DNA of 64,000 nt from Paracoccus versutus (lineage in GTDB: Bacteria; Pseudomonadota; Alphaproteobacteria; Rhodobacterales; Rhodobacteraceae): NCBI RefSeq assembly GCF_000763885.1, contig NZ_JRKO01000025.1, forward strand, positions 1 to 64,000, in the 5' to 3' direction. A model generated the notes under the pieces. It ran no database searches. It saw nothing but the letters and a program-made list of their open reading frames with translations, and was not told the DNA's origin. Positions 45,721 to 55,073 of the stretch are shown piece by piece (the stretch's first letter is position 1; each line of letters opens with the position of its first letter). Both the position numbers and the translations under genes were made by a program.

Positions 45721-46361
45721 GCGCGACGCATCCGCCGCGCATCCTGCTGCTCTACGGCTCGCTGCGCGAACGCTCCTGCAGCCGCTTCGCCACGCTGGAG
45801 GCCGAGCGCCTGCTGCGGCATTTCGGCTGCGAGACGCGGGTGTTCCACGCCAACGGCCTGCCGCTGCCCGAGGATGCCGAACCGTCGCATCCCAAGGTGC
45901 AGGAGCTGCGCGACGCCTGTCTGTGGTCCGAGGGCCAGGTCTGGACCAGCCCCGAACGCCATGGGGCGATGACCGGGGTGATGAAGGCGCAGATCGACTG
46001 GATTCCGCTGTCGATGGGGGCGATCCGGCCGACGCAGGGCCGCACGCTGGCGGTGATGCAGGTCTCGGGCGGCTCGCAAAGCTTCAACGCGGTGAACCAG
46101 ATGCGCGTGCTGGGCCGCTGGATGCGGATGCTGACGATCCCGAACCAGTCCTCGGTCGCCAAGGCATGGCAGGAGTTCGACGAGGCCGGGCGCATGCGGC
46201 CGTCGAGCTATTACGACCGTATTGTCGACGTGATGGAGGAACTGGTGAAGTTCACCCTGCTGACCCGCGATCTCTCGGCCTTCCTGACCGACCGCTACAG
46301 CGAGCGCAAGGAAACGGCCGCAAAGCTCGAGGAACAGGTTAACCTCAAGGCCGCGACGTGA
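45703..46361 (+). pseudogene. arsH: ArsH (NADPH-FMN organoarsenical oxidase), lacking its own start
   Basis: ArsH oxidises trivalent organoarsenicals using an NADPH-dependent flavin. About 215 residues are intact: [19 protein letters not shown] (flavodoxin-like FMN loop), [22 protein letters not shown] and [22 protein letters not shown]. No start codon with a ribosome site precedes them in frame; upstream sequence is unrelated. The missing ~20 N-terminal residues are encoded in the inverted segment just upstream. As it stands the gene is probably silent or makes a fusion, but one inversion would repair it. Confidence 0.82.
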
Positions 46362-46485
46362 GGCCGGACATGCCCTTGCCGTGGTGGTGGGGGTATCCCG
46401 GCCGGGCCATGAGCAAGGGGGCGGATCTTGTCCAAGCATCAGGGCGGCACGGTCCGTCCCGCTGCCGCGTCGGACATGCGTTCCT

Positions 46486-47430
46486 TCACCGCAGCTGGTC
46501 GGGCAGGGGGATGAACTCGCTCTCGTCCCCCGGCGGCAGGCGGAAGCGGCCGTGTTCCCAGTCGCCCTGCGCCCATGCTTCCTTGGCGGCGTCGATCCGT
46601 TCCTGCGACGAGGCGACGAAGTTCCACGAAATGTAGCGTGGCCCGTTCATGGTCTCGCCGCCCAGAACCATCAGCCGCGCGCCGGCCTCGCCGGCCTTCA
46701 GGCTGATGCGGTCGCCGGGGCGGAACACCATCATCCGGCCGGCCTCGAAGCTTTGGCCGGCGACACGGATGCTGCCCTCGACCACATAGACGCCGCGGTC
46801 CTCGTGATCGTCGGGCAGCGGCAGGCTGGCCCCGGCGGCAAGGACGACATCGGCATAGAAGGTCTCGGTGAAGGTCTTGACCGGCGCGCGCTCGCCCCAG
46901 GCCGAACCCAGGATCAGCCGTACCTGCTTGCCGCCTTCATCGAGGAAGGGCAGCGCCTCCTGGCCGTGATGCTCGAAGGCCGCGGCGCGGTCCTCTTCGG
47001 CTTCCGGCAGCGCGACCCAGGTCTGGATGCCGAAGAGCGAGCCGGGTTGCTTGCGCATCTCCTCGCTGGTGCGCTCGGAATGGGTGACGCCGCTGCCGGC
47101 GATCATCCAGTTGACCTCGCCGGGATAGACCATCTGGTCGGCGCCGGTGCTGTCGCGATGATGGAATTCGCCCTGGTAGAGATAGGTCACCGTCGCCAGC
47201 CCGATATGCGGGTGCGGGCGCACGTCGATGCCGCCGCCGGTCAGGAACTCGGCCGGGCCCATCTGGTCGAAGAAGATGAAGGGGCCGACCATCTGCCGGC
47301 GCGGCGCGGGAAGCGCGCGGCGCACCTCGAAGCCGCCCAGGTCGCGGGCGCGCGGAATGATCAGCGTCTCGATGGATTCCAGGCCCTTGCGGTCGGGGCA
47401 ATCCGGGTTCTGCGTGGGGTTCCAGCTCAT
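46486..47430 (-). CDS. Pirin family protein
   Basis: Bicupin protein of 314 residues. The metal site is in RPHPHIGLATVTYLYQGEF (the HxH pair) with a further His/Glu in SGVTHSERTSEE, as in pirins with quercetinase-like activity. The C-terminal cupin starts near SIRVAGQSFEAGRMMVFRPGD. It is followed on the same strand... upstream lies the DoxX gene (44 bases), a frequent pairing. Substrate and role are unknown; redox sensing is one proposal for the family. Confidence 0.9.
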   Translation of the reverse strand: MSWNPTQNPDCPDRKGLESIETLIIPRARDLGGFEVRRALPAPRRQMVGPFIFFDQMGPAEFLTGGGIDVRPHPHIGLATVTYLYQGEFHHRDSTGADQMVYPGEVNWMIAGSGVTHSERTSEEMRKQPGSLFGIQTWVALPEAEEDRAAAFEHHGQEALPFLDEGGKQVRLILGSAWGERAPVKTFTETFYADVVLAAGASLPLPDDHEDRGVYVVEGSIRVAGQSFEAGRMMVFRPGDRISLKAGEAGARLMVLGGETMNGPRYISWNFVASSQERIDAAKEAWAQGDWEHGRFRLPPGDESEFIPLPDQLR

Positions 47431-47474
47431 GTCAGGCTCCTTTCGTGGGTCCGGGGATGCGAAGGCTTACGGTA

Positions 47475-47867
47475 TCAGGTCTTGCGCAGGGCTGCATCGA
47501 GGCTGACCGGGCCGGCCCCCGCCGCCGCAAGATACAGGAAGACGAAGCAGAACAGGATCGCGGGAACGCCGCCGTTCTGCGCCGGATAGAACCCCTGCGG
47601 CGCATGCGCCAGGAAATAGGCGAAGGCCATGACCCCGGACAGGACGAAGGCCGCGACGCGGGCCTGGAACCCGACCAGGACCAGAAAGCCCGCGACCAGT
47701 TCGAAGAGGCCCGCGATCCAGGGCAGCGAGCCGGTCGGGGGCACGGCCTGGCTGGCCGGAAAGCCAAGGATCTTCTGCGTGCCGTAGCTGAAGATCACCA
47801 GCGCGGCGACGATCCTGAGGATGCCGAGCAAAAGCGGCTCATAGGGTGTCAGGGCTTGGTTCATCAT
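47475..47867 (-). CDS. DoxX family membrane protein
   Basis: Small inner-membrane protein, 130 residues with four hydrophobic segments (LLLGILRIVAALVIFSYGTQK at the start, VAGFLVLVGF, MAFAYFLAHAP, AILFCFVFLYLAAA). DoxX relatives affect redox balance or export of small molecules, but no activity can be read here. Its ATG overlaps the end of the frameshifted MFS frame by four bases and it precedes pirin. Confidence 0.85.
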   Translation of the reverse strand: MMNQALTPYEPLLLGILRIVAALVIFSYGTQKILGFPASQAVPPTGSLPWIAGLFELVAGFLVLVGFQARVAAFVLSGVMAFAYFLAHAPQGFYPAQNGGVPAILFCFVFLYLAAAGAGPVSLDAALRKT

Positions 47868-49489
47868 GTCGGTCCTTTCTGGCGTTGTCGTTCCTTGGGT
47901 GCGCGGTCACAGCGGCCGCAGCAGGTGCCTGACCCGCGGCGGTCCCTCGCCGATGTGGAAGGCGTTGAGCATCTGCTGGTCCAGCTGGTCGGCATGGGTG
48001 ACGCGGGCGTGCTGGCGCTGATGCTCGACCCAGCTTTCCACCACGAAGGCCTCGACCATCCGCCCCGGCTCGGCAATGTCCTCCCACAGGTCCCAGCGGA
48101 TCGCGCCGTCTCGCGCTGGCGGGTGGCGCTGAAGCGGCGCAGGGCGGCCGTGAACTCGGCCATCCGGGCCGGATCAACGCGATATTCGATCTCGATCAGC
48201 ACCGGGCCGCGATCGTCCCCAGGCGGGACGGCGACCACGGGTTCCGCCCAATGGTTCGAGGGGGCAAGGTCGGCCGTCGCATCCTTCGGCAGCCGCCAGA
48301 CGCGCGCCAGCAGCACCGAGGCGAGCAGCCCCGCCGATGCCACCACCAGCGCCGCCGGCACGCCGGACCACGAGGCGATGGTGCCCCAAAGCACGCTGCC
48401 GCCCGTCATCGCGCCCTGGAAGACCAGCAGATAGACGGCCAGCGCCCGCGCCTTCACCCAGCCCGGAGAGGCCGTCTGCGTCGCCACGTTCAGCGAGGTC
48501 AGCATCCCGATCCAGGCCAGCCCCGCCAGGACCATGACCGCGCCGGCGATCCAGGCGTTCGGCACCAGCGTCAGCGCCAGCGTCGCCAGCGCAAACAGCA
48601 GCGTCGCCCAGACCGAGATCCGGTTGGGGGGAACCGTCCGGCGCAGCCGCTTCAGCAGCAGCGTGCCCAGCACCGCGCCCGCGCCCATGCAGCCCAGAAG
48701 CGTGCCATAGCCCGCGGCCTCCAGCCCCAGGATACGACGGCCGACCAGCGGTAGCATGACCCAGAGCGCACTGCCGAACAGAAAGAATCCCGCCGCCCGG
48801 ATCAGCACCAGCCGCATGGCGGGCGAATGACGCGCATAGCGGTATCCGGCCGTCAGGGTGCCGAGGAAATGTTCCGGCGGCAGGCTATGCGCCGTCTCGG
48901 CGCGCTTCCAGAAGAACAGCACGCCCAGGACGGCAAGCACCGACACGGCATTCAGCGCAAAGACCGCCGGGGTGCCGGCCAGCGCGATGATCACCCCGCC
49001 AAGCGCCGGGCCGATGGCGCGCGAGATGTTCACGCCCAGGCTGTCCAGCGCCACGGCGTCGGGCAGGGCCTGCTTGTCCACCAGTTCCGGGACGATGGCC
49101 TGGAACACAGGCGCGCTGACCGCGGCCGAGGCGCCCAGCACGAAGGTCGCCGCCAGCAGAACCCAGGGGCCGGTCAGGTCCAGCAGGGTCAGGACCGAAA
49201 GCGTGGCCGCGGCGGCAAGGCCAAGCAGCTGCGGCGCCAGCAGCAGCCTGCGGCGGTAGACGATGTCGGCCATCGCCCCGGCGGGCAGCGCCAGCAGGAA
49301 CATCGGCAGGGTCGTCGCCGCCTGCACCAGCGTGACCAGCAGCGGGCTGGCCGACAGCGAGGCCATCAGCCAGGCGGCGCCGACATCGTGCATCCAGGTG
49401 CCGATGTTGGATATGATCGTCGCGATCCACAGCGCGCGAAAGACCGGGAAAGACAGGGGACCAGAGGTTCCAGGGTTCGGTTCGGCCAT
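47864..49489 (-). CDS. MFS exporter with C-terminal monooxygenase-like domain, frameshifted near the end
   Basis: Twelve-helix MFS_3 (EntS-like) transporter starting at the Met 49489 with AGAGG upstream. Landmarks are FRALWIATIISNIGTWMHDVGAAW (in part), LLALPAGAMADIVYRRRLL and VFQGAMTGGSVLWGTIAS. After about 400 residues a soluble ABM-like tail begins (VLIEIEYRVDPARMAEFTAAL). At about 48110 the frame slips: the family continuation DGAIRWDLWEDIAEPGRMVEAF lies in another frame and ends at TGA 47907-47909. The read-through frame ends in low-complexity sequence. The transport part is intact, so the protein may still work. Confidence 0.8.
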   Translation of the reverse strand: MAEPNPGTSGPLSFPVFRALWIATIISNIGTWMHDVGAAWLMASLSASPLLVTLVQAATTLPMFLLALPAGAMADIVYRRRLLLAPQLLGLAAAATLSVLTLLDLTGPWVLLAATFVLGASAAVSAPVFQAIVPELVDKQALPDAVALDSLGVNISRAIGPALGGVIIALAGTPAVFALNAVSVLAVLGVLFFWKRAETAHSLPPEHFLGTLTAGYRYARHSPAMRLVLIRAAGFFLFGSALWVMLPLVGRRILGLEAAGYGTLLGCMGAGAVLGTLLLKRLRRTVPPNRISVWATLLFALATLALTLVPNAWIAGAVMVLAGLAWIGMLTSLNVATQTASPGWVKARALAVYLLVFQGAMTGGSVLWGTIASWSGVPAALVVASAGLLASVLLARVWRLPKDATADLAPSNHWAEPVVAVPPGDDRGPVLIEIEYRVDPARMAEFTAALRRFSATRQRETARSAGTCGRTLPSRGGWSRPSWWKAGSSISASTPASPMPTSWTSRCSTPSTSARDRRGSGTCCGRCDRAPKERQRQKGPT

Positions 49490-49560
49490 CTCGGCACCTC
49501 TCGAAAAAGGGGAATGGACGGCGGGATGCGTGCATCCCGCCGCAGCGATCTTCATCCGGT

Positions 49561-50169
49561 TCAGACGGCCCAGCAGCCGCAGCCGAAGCTGCCCCAGAAG
49601 GTCCGCGCATCCGAGGCCGGGACATTGGCCCCAAGCGCGGCGGCGTGATCGTGGCCATGGACCGCGCAGCCTTGCCCGCAGCCGCAGGCGGCGGCGAAGC
49701 GGCTCTGGTCCTGCTGCAATTCCGCCGCGCGGTAATAGCCGCCGAACCGCGCCACCGGCGACCAGTCGGGCATCGGCGCGGGCAGCGCCGGGGCCGGTGG
49801 GCCGAATTCCTCCCCGCCATGCACGACCCGGCCGCCCAGCACGGTCAGGACCGAGCGCAGATGCACGATCTCGCTTTCCGGGACCGCGAAGTAATCCGCC
49901 GACAGCAGCGCCAGGTCGGCCAGCTGGCCCGCCTTGATCCGGCCCTTCTTGCCCTGTTCGTTCGAGAACCAGGTGTTCGCCTCGGTCCAGAGCCGCAGCG
50001 CCGTCTCGCGGTCCAGCCGGTTTTGCACCGGATAAAGCCGGGTGCCGCCCAGGGTCTGCGAAGTCACCAGCCAGGACAGCGAAACCCGGGGGTTGTAGCT
50101 TGCCACCCGCGTCGCATCGGTGCCGGCGCCGGCGGGCGACATCGGCCGCCGCGCCGGAGCGGGTGGCAT
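49561..50169 (-). pseudogene. YtcJ-type amidohydrolase, C-terminal stump
   Basis: Only the last ~190 residues of a ~600-residue metal-dependent hydrolase are present: GAGTDATRVASYNPRVSLSWLV, GKKGRIKAGQLADLALLSADYFAVPE (in part) and VLTVLGGRVVHGG. All N-terminal metal ligands (HxH, Lys/His) are missing, and the frame has no proper start. It abuts the DMT gene on the opposite strand, so the deletion break is near 50.13-50.17 kb. Confidence 0.75.
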
Positions 50170-50232
50170 GCGAGGGCCTGGGCTGATACTCGGGCAAGGA
50201 TCTTCTTACCCATTCATTGGACGAGCCCACCC

Positions 50233-51156
50233 ATGGAACGCGTTTCGGCCCCGCCGCAAGAAACCCTGGCCGCGCGCAGGCGCCATGCCGCCAACCTTGC
50301 CGGCGCATTGTGGATGGTCGCGGCGATGGCGGGCTTCACGCTCGAGGATGCCATGATCAAGGGCGTTTCCTCCACCATCCCCATCGCCCAGATCCTTGTC
50401 ACCTTCGGCCTGGGCGGCGCGCTGGTCTTTGCCGGCCTGGCCCGATGGGCAGGCGAAAGCCTGTTCACGCCCGAGGTGCTGTCCTTTCCCATGCGCCTGC
50501 GGGTGGTGTTCGAGATCGCGGGCCGGCTGTTCTATGTCCTCGCGCTGGCGCTGATACCGCTTTCGGCGGCCACCGTCATCCTGCAGGCGACGCCGGTCGT
50601 GGTGGTGGCCGCCGCCGCCCTCGTCTTCGGCGAGCGGGTCGGATGGCGCCGGTGGAGCGCCATCCTCTTGGGCATGGGGGGCGTGCTGGTGATCGTCAGG
50701 CCGGGAACGGACGGCTTCTCCATGCTCTCGCTTCTCGCGGTTGCGGGCATGCTGGGCTTTGCCGGACGAGACCTCGCCAGCCGGGCGGCCCCTGCGTCCC
50801 TGGGGACCAACGTCCTGGGGTTCTACGGCTTTCTGGCGGTGGCGGTCGCCGGGGTGATGGTTTCCTTCTGGTCGGACGCGGCCTTCGTCCTTCCCGAAAG
50901 GCGGGCCTGGCTGCTTCTGGTGGGCGCGGTGCTTTGCGGGGTCTGCGCCTATGCCTGCCTGATGAAGGCGATGCGCACGGGCGAGGTCTCTGCCGTCACG
51001 CCCTTCCGCTACGTGCGATTGATCTTTGGCGTCGCCCTGGGCGTCCTGCTTTTCGGAGAGCGTCTTACGGGCTCGATGCTGATCGGTTCGGCCATGATCG
51101 TCCTCTCGGGGCTGTTCATCATGTGGCGAAGCGCGAAGCTGCCGCAGCGGGGATGA
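50233..51156 (+). CDS. DMT/EamA-family transporter
   Basis: Inner-membrane exporter of 307 residues with ten hydrophobic segments. The first EamA repeat ends at ALVFGERVGWRRWSAILLGM, the second at FGERLTGSMLIGSAMIVLSG. It begins close to the amidohydrolase break and probably relied on nearby sequence for its promoter. No regulator adjoins it, and the substrate is unknown. Confidence 0.87.
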   Translation: MERVSAPPQETLAARRRHAANLAGALWMVAAMAGFTLEDAMIKGVSSTIPIAQILVTFGLGGALVFAGLARWAGESLFTPEVLSFPMRLRVVFEIAGRLFYVLALALIPLSAATVILQATPVVVVAAAALVFGERVGWRRWSAILLGMGGVLVIVRPGTDGFSMLSLLAVAGMLGFAGRDLASRAAPASLGTNVLGFYGFLAVAVAGVMVSFWSDAAFVLPERRAWLLLVGAVLCGVCAYACLMKAMRTGEVSAVTPFRYVRLIFGVALGVLLFGERLTGSMLIGSAMIVLSGLFIMWRSAKLPQRG

Positions 51157-51282
51157 GCAACGGGCGCGGGTGAACATGCACCGCCAAGGGGGGGCGCGGC
51201 CCCGGCCGCCCGCAGGTCGCTTTCGCTTGACGAACGGATCGCGCCGCGCTTCCCTGCCGCACCGCGGCACGGGGAGGCAGGG

Positions 51283-52242
51283 ATGGAACAGAGACGGCTC
51301 GGCAATCGCAAGGTCGGCGGCATCGGCTTCGGCACGATGAGCTTTGGCGGGATCTTCGGCGCAACGGACGAGACGACGTCGCTGGCCTGCCTCGACGCGG
51401 CGGCGGACGCCGGCATCAGCCATTTCGACACGGCCAACATCTATGGCATGGGCGTGTCGGAGCGGATCCTCGGCAAATGGGGGCGGCGGGACATTCACCT
51501 TGCCACGAAATGCGGCATCGTCACCGGGCCGCCGCGCGCCGTGCGCAACGACGAGCCCTATGTCCGCCAATGCCTTGAAGAATCGCTGCGCCGGCTGAAG
51601 CGCGAGCATGTCGAGCTTTACTACATCCACCGCCGCCAGCCCGAGATCCCGGTCGAGGACCTGGCCGGGACGATGGCGAAGCTGGTGCAGGAAGGCAAGA
51701 TCGGCGGCTATGGCCTGTCCGAGATCGCGCCCTCGACCCTGCGCCGCGCCCATGCCGAACATCCCGTGGCCGCGGTTCAGAGCGAATTTTCCCTGTGGAC
51801 GCGGCTGCCCCAGCTGGGCCTGATCCAGGCATGCCGCGCGCTTGGCGTGGCCTTCGTCGCCTTTTCGCCCCTGGGGCGCGGCATGTTCGGGCGCGCGCCG
51901 CTGAAACGGGATTTCCGCGCAGGCATCGACTTTCGCGACACCAACCCGCGGTTTACCGAGCCGAATTTCTCGGCCAACCTTGCCGCGATGGCACCGTTCC
52001 GGGCTCTCTGCGCCGAGCGGGGCTGGACGGTCCCCGGCGCGGCGCTGGGATGGGTTCTGGCGCAGGGGGATCACATCGTCCCGATCCCCGGCACGCGGAC
52101 GGCGGATCACCTTCGCGACTGGCAGGTGCCGGACCTTGCCGCCGCGGATATTGCGGAAATCGAGCGCATCCTTCCGCCGGGATTTGCCCATGGCGACCGT
52201 TATGGCGATCACCAGATGGCTTTCGTGGAACGCTATTGCTGA
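51283..52242 (+). CDS. Aldo/keto reductase
   Basis: NADPH-dependent oxidoreductase of 319 residues with a TIM barrel. The tetrad is visible as Asp in FDTANIYGMGVSE (Asp and Tyr), Lys in LATKCG and His in YYIHRRQPE. The cofactor-binding end is VPIPGTRTADHLRDWQV. ATG 51283 follows GGGAGGCAGGG. It stands alone, so the substrate (aldehyde, ketone or sugar) cannot be inferred. Confidence 0.92.
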   Translation: MEQRRLGNRKVGGIGFGTMSFGGIFGATDETTSLACLDAAADAGISHFDTANIYGMGVSERILGKWGRRDIHLATKCGIVTGPPRAVRNDEPYVRQCLEESLRRLKREHVELYYIHRRQPEIPVEDLAGTMAKLVQEGKIGGYGLSEIAPSTLRRAHAEHPVAAVQSEFSLWTRLPQLGLIQACRALGVAFVAFSPLGRGMFGRAPLKRDFRAGIDFRDTNPRFTEPNFSANLAAMAPFRALCAERGWTVPGAALGWVLAQGDHIVPIPGTRTADHLRDWQVPDLAAADIAEIERILPPGFAHGDRYGDHQMAFVERYC

Positions 52243-52807
52243 CCGCGGCGGTGCAGGTCGGGCGTCCGCCTGGTGAAGTGCGGGGCGGACCGGGTATCAT
52301 GCTGGCCGTCGCCATCAGTTCGCCCGAGGCGTCGGCAAGATCGAACACCGTGGCGGCAGCCTGCAATGCCCGCCATGGCACCATGACCGGCAGCAGGCGT
52401 CGCAAGGCGGCAAGCCTGGCCCCGGCCGATGCCAAGGAAAGGGTGGGGCCATTTCCGAACAGGCGTCATTGCCGATGATCGAGGTGCGGGCGAAGCAGAT
52501 CGCCACCGCCATGAACAGCGGACCGACGCCCTGTAGCGGGTTGCGGACGCAGAATTGCAGCCATACCGCCCGTGGCAGGTGCCGACCGCGCTGCTAAGGG
52601 CCAGAAGCCAGTCCGTCACCGGCAGCACGTCGGGAATGACGCGGGCCTCCGTCCGGTGGCGGTTGCGCGCCGGCGCCGCGGACAGTGCCACGCCCATGCG
52701 CAGCCCCCGCGATGCCAAGTGGCGCGGGATGCCGAAGCCGGGCGTATAAGATGGACCGAAAGCAGGAACAGGACGATCCCGGAAGGATGGTCTTCCTCGC
52801 AGGCGTG

Positions 52808-52960
52808 GGGCGGGCGGGCTCGAGATCGCATGCGCGATCAGCCCGCCATCGGACCATGGGTGCCGCCCGTGCCGATGCTGAAGAACGCGATCCCCTGCGC
52901 CGGCGCGGTCCGACCAGGCCCCGCCGCCACGGCGAATGCGAACATTGTCCCTGGCTTCAT
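52808..52960 (-). pseudogene. TRAP-TAXI substrate-binding protein, N-terminal remnant
   Basis: From ATG 52960 the minus strand reads MKPGTMFAFAVAAGPGRTAP then IAFFSIGTGGTHGPMAG and stops at 52838. One base off, it continues GLIAHAISSPPAP. The IGTGG motif followed by GGLIAHAIS is the opening of TAXI receptors. The remainder is missing. The surrounding 52243-53279 contains other scrambled fragments (for example LQFCVRNPLQGVG near 52.5 kb) but no intact gene. Confidence 0.5.
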
Positions 52961-53279
52961 GGCATGTCCTGTTTCCAGATCGTCTGGGTCGGGACGCGCC
53001 CCAAGCCGCTAACGGTGACAACCGCCTAGGCCGACGAAAATCTGCAATTGCGTGACCCCGAAGGCTGCGCCGGGACTCTTCCAGATCCTTCGGTCCGGGC
53101 AAACGGGGTTTGGGGCAGCACGGCCGCCTTGCGCCGAAACGGGTGCTGATCGCGGCGGGCCGGTCGGCGGCGGCCGATGGCAAGGCGGGATGTTGCAACT
53201 GTGCGACTGTCTTGTGACAGCGCCGTCTTGATATGCCGCCGATTCCCTCCTAGCACCCGCGGCAACAGAAAGGCGGAAC

Positions 53280-54764
53280 ATGTCTGACAAGGATCTCGAG
53301 CCCCGACACCTGGAAACGCTGGACCGCGATCTCGGCCGCTTCGCGAATCTCGAGGCAGCCGCCGCTTATGTGTCCCGGCCGCTGGTGGCGCCGGGCATCG
53401 GCTTCGTCTTCATCATCCTGGCCGGACTCGCCGCGGCGATCCTGCTGGGGCAGAGCGGCGAGATGTTGATCGTCGTCACCGCCGCCGTGTTTGGCGCCTA
53501 CATGGCGCTGAACATCGGGGCCAACGATGTGGCCAACAACATGGGTCCTGCGGTGGGGGCGAACGCGCTCAGCATGGGGGGCGCCATCGTCATCGCGGCG
53601 GTGTTCGAAAGCGCGGGCGCGCTGATCGCCGGGGCCGACGTGGTCTCGACCATCGCCAAGGGCATCGTCGCGCCCGAGGCGCTGGACACGCCTGCGACCT
53701 TCATCTGGGCGATGATGGCGGCGCTGCTGGCGTCGGCCCTGTGGGTCAATCTGGCGACATGGATCGGGGCGCCGGTCTCGACCACGCATGCGGTGGTCGG
53801 CGGGGTCGTGGGCGCGGGCATCGCCGGGGCCGGCTTCGGCGCGGTCAGCTGGGACCAGATGCTCGCCATCGCCGCCAGCTGGGTCATCTCTCCGGTGATG
53901 GGCGGGGTCGTGGCGGCAGGCTTCCTGTGGCTCATCAAGTCCCGCATCGTCTATCGCGAGGACAAGATCGCCGCGGCCCGCGTCTGGGTGCCCATCCTGG
54001 TCGGCATCATGGCGGGCACCTTTGCCGCCTATCTGGTCATGAAGGGGCTGAAGCAGCTGGTCGAGGTCTCGATGGGCGCTGCGCTGCTGCTGGGCCTGAT
54101 GGTGGGGCTGGGCTGCTGGTTGCTGATGATTCCGGTCACCCGCCGCCAGTCCGAGGGGCTTGAGAACCGCAACAAGTCGGTGAAGGTGCTGTTCGGCATC
54201 CCGCTGGTCGCCTCTGCCGCCTTGCTCAGCTTTGCCCATGGCGCCAACGACGTCGCCAATGCCGTCGGCCCGCTGGCGGCCATCGTGCAGACGGTGCAGA
54301 CGGGCGATTTCAATGGCGACGTGACCATTCCCCTGTGGGTCATGCTGATCGGGGCCTTCGGGATCTCCTTCGGGCTCAGCCTGTTCGGCCCCAAGCTGAT
54401 CCGCATGGTCGGCAGCGAGATCACCAAGCTCAACCCGATGCGCGCCTATTGCGTCGCCCTGTCGGCGGCGATCACGGTCATTCTGGCAAGCTGGCTGGGG
54501 CTGCCGGTCAGCTCGACCCATATCGCGGTGGGGGCGATCTTCGGCGTGGGCTTCTTTCGCGAATGGGATGCCGAGCGGCGGCTGAAACAGGCCCGCATCG
54601 CCGTGCCCCGGCCGGAATACATACCCGCGGACGAGCGCCGCCGCCGCAAGCTGGTCCGCAGGCTGCATGTGCTGACCATCGGGGCGGCCTGGGTCGTCAC
54701 CGTTCCTGCCGCGGCGCTTCTGTCGGCGCTCCTGTTCCTGCTCCTGCGGCAGATACCGGCCTGA
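53280..54764 (+). CDS. pit: Inorganic phosphate transporter, PiT family
   Basis: Low-affinity phosphate (metal-phosphate) symporter of 494 residues with about ten membrane segments. The two PiT signatures are GANDVANNMGPAVGA (about 80-94) and GANDVANAVGPLAAI (about 321-335), and WIGAPVSTTHAVVGG with LPVSSTHIAVGAIFG are the repeated substrate loops. The N-terminal extension of about 50 residues and the ~90-residue central loop are usual in alphaproteobacterial members. A 5-base inverted repeat (CTGTC/GACAG, 53207-53220) lies 60 bases upstream. Confidence 0.93.
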   Translation: MSDKDLEPRHLETLDRDLGRFANLEAAAAYVSRPLVAPGIGFVFIILAGLAAAILLGQSGEMLIVVTAAVFGAYMALNIGANDVANNMGPAVGANALSMGGAIVIAAVFESAGALIAGADVVSTIAKGIVAPEALDTPATFIWAMMAALLASALWVNLATWIGAPVSTTHAVVGGVVGAGIAGAGFGAVSWDQMLAIAASWVISPVMGGVVAAGFLWLIKSRIVYREDKIAAARVWVPILVGIMAGTFAAYLVMKGLKQLVEVSMGAALLLGLMVGLGCWLLMIPVTRRQSEGLENRNKSVKVLFGIPLVASAALLSFAHGANDVANAVGPLAAIVQTVQTGDFNGDVTIPLWVMLIGAFGISFGLSLFGPKLIRMVGSEITKLNPMRAYCVALSAAITVILASWLGLPVSSTHIAVGAIFGVGFFREWDAERRLKQARIAVPRPEYIPADERRRRKLVRRLHVLTIGAAWVVTVPAAALLSALLFLLLRQIPA

Positions 54765-55073
54765 TTGACGCCCCGGCGCGGCAGATCGAAACCCGTGGCG
54801 ATGGCGTCGGGGCCATCGCGCCCCTTGGCGCCGATGGGGCCGGGAGCAATCCCTGCCGGGCCAAGGCCTCGGCAGCTTGCGCAAGGGGATCCCGAGCGGA
54901 CCGCCTTTGCGCTGCGGCGCCAAGCGAACCCGCCCTCGCCGGTCTCTGTCCCTGTCCTGGTGGGGACGTCTTTCCCCCCCTTCGCTGCGGCAAGGGCCGT
55001 GCCCCGGCCGAACTTGACATCCGGGACCGAACGGTTCCGTTTGCGGCCATTGCAATCACGAGAGGCGGTATTG

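Noticed and set aside
53207..53220. CTGTC-TTGT-GACAG upstream of the phosphate transporter as a Pho box
   Set aside because: Pho boxes are direct repeats of CTGTCAT about 11 bases apart. This is an inverted repeat, so PhoB control is not supported.
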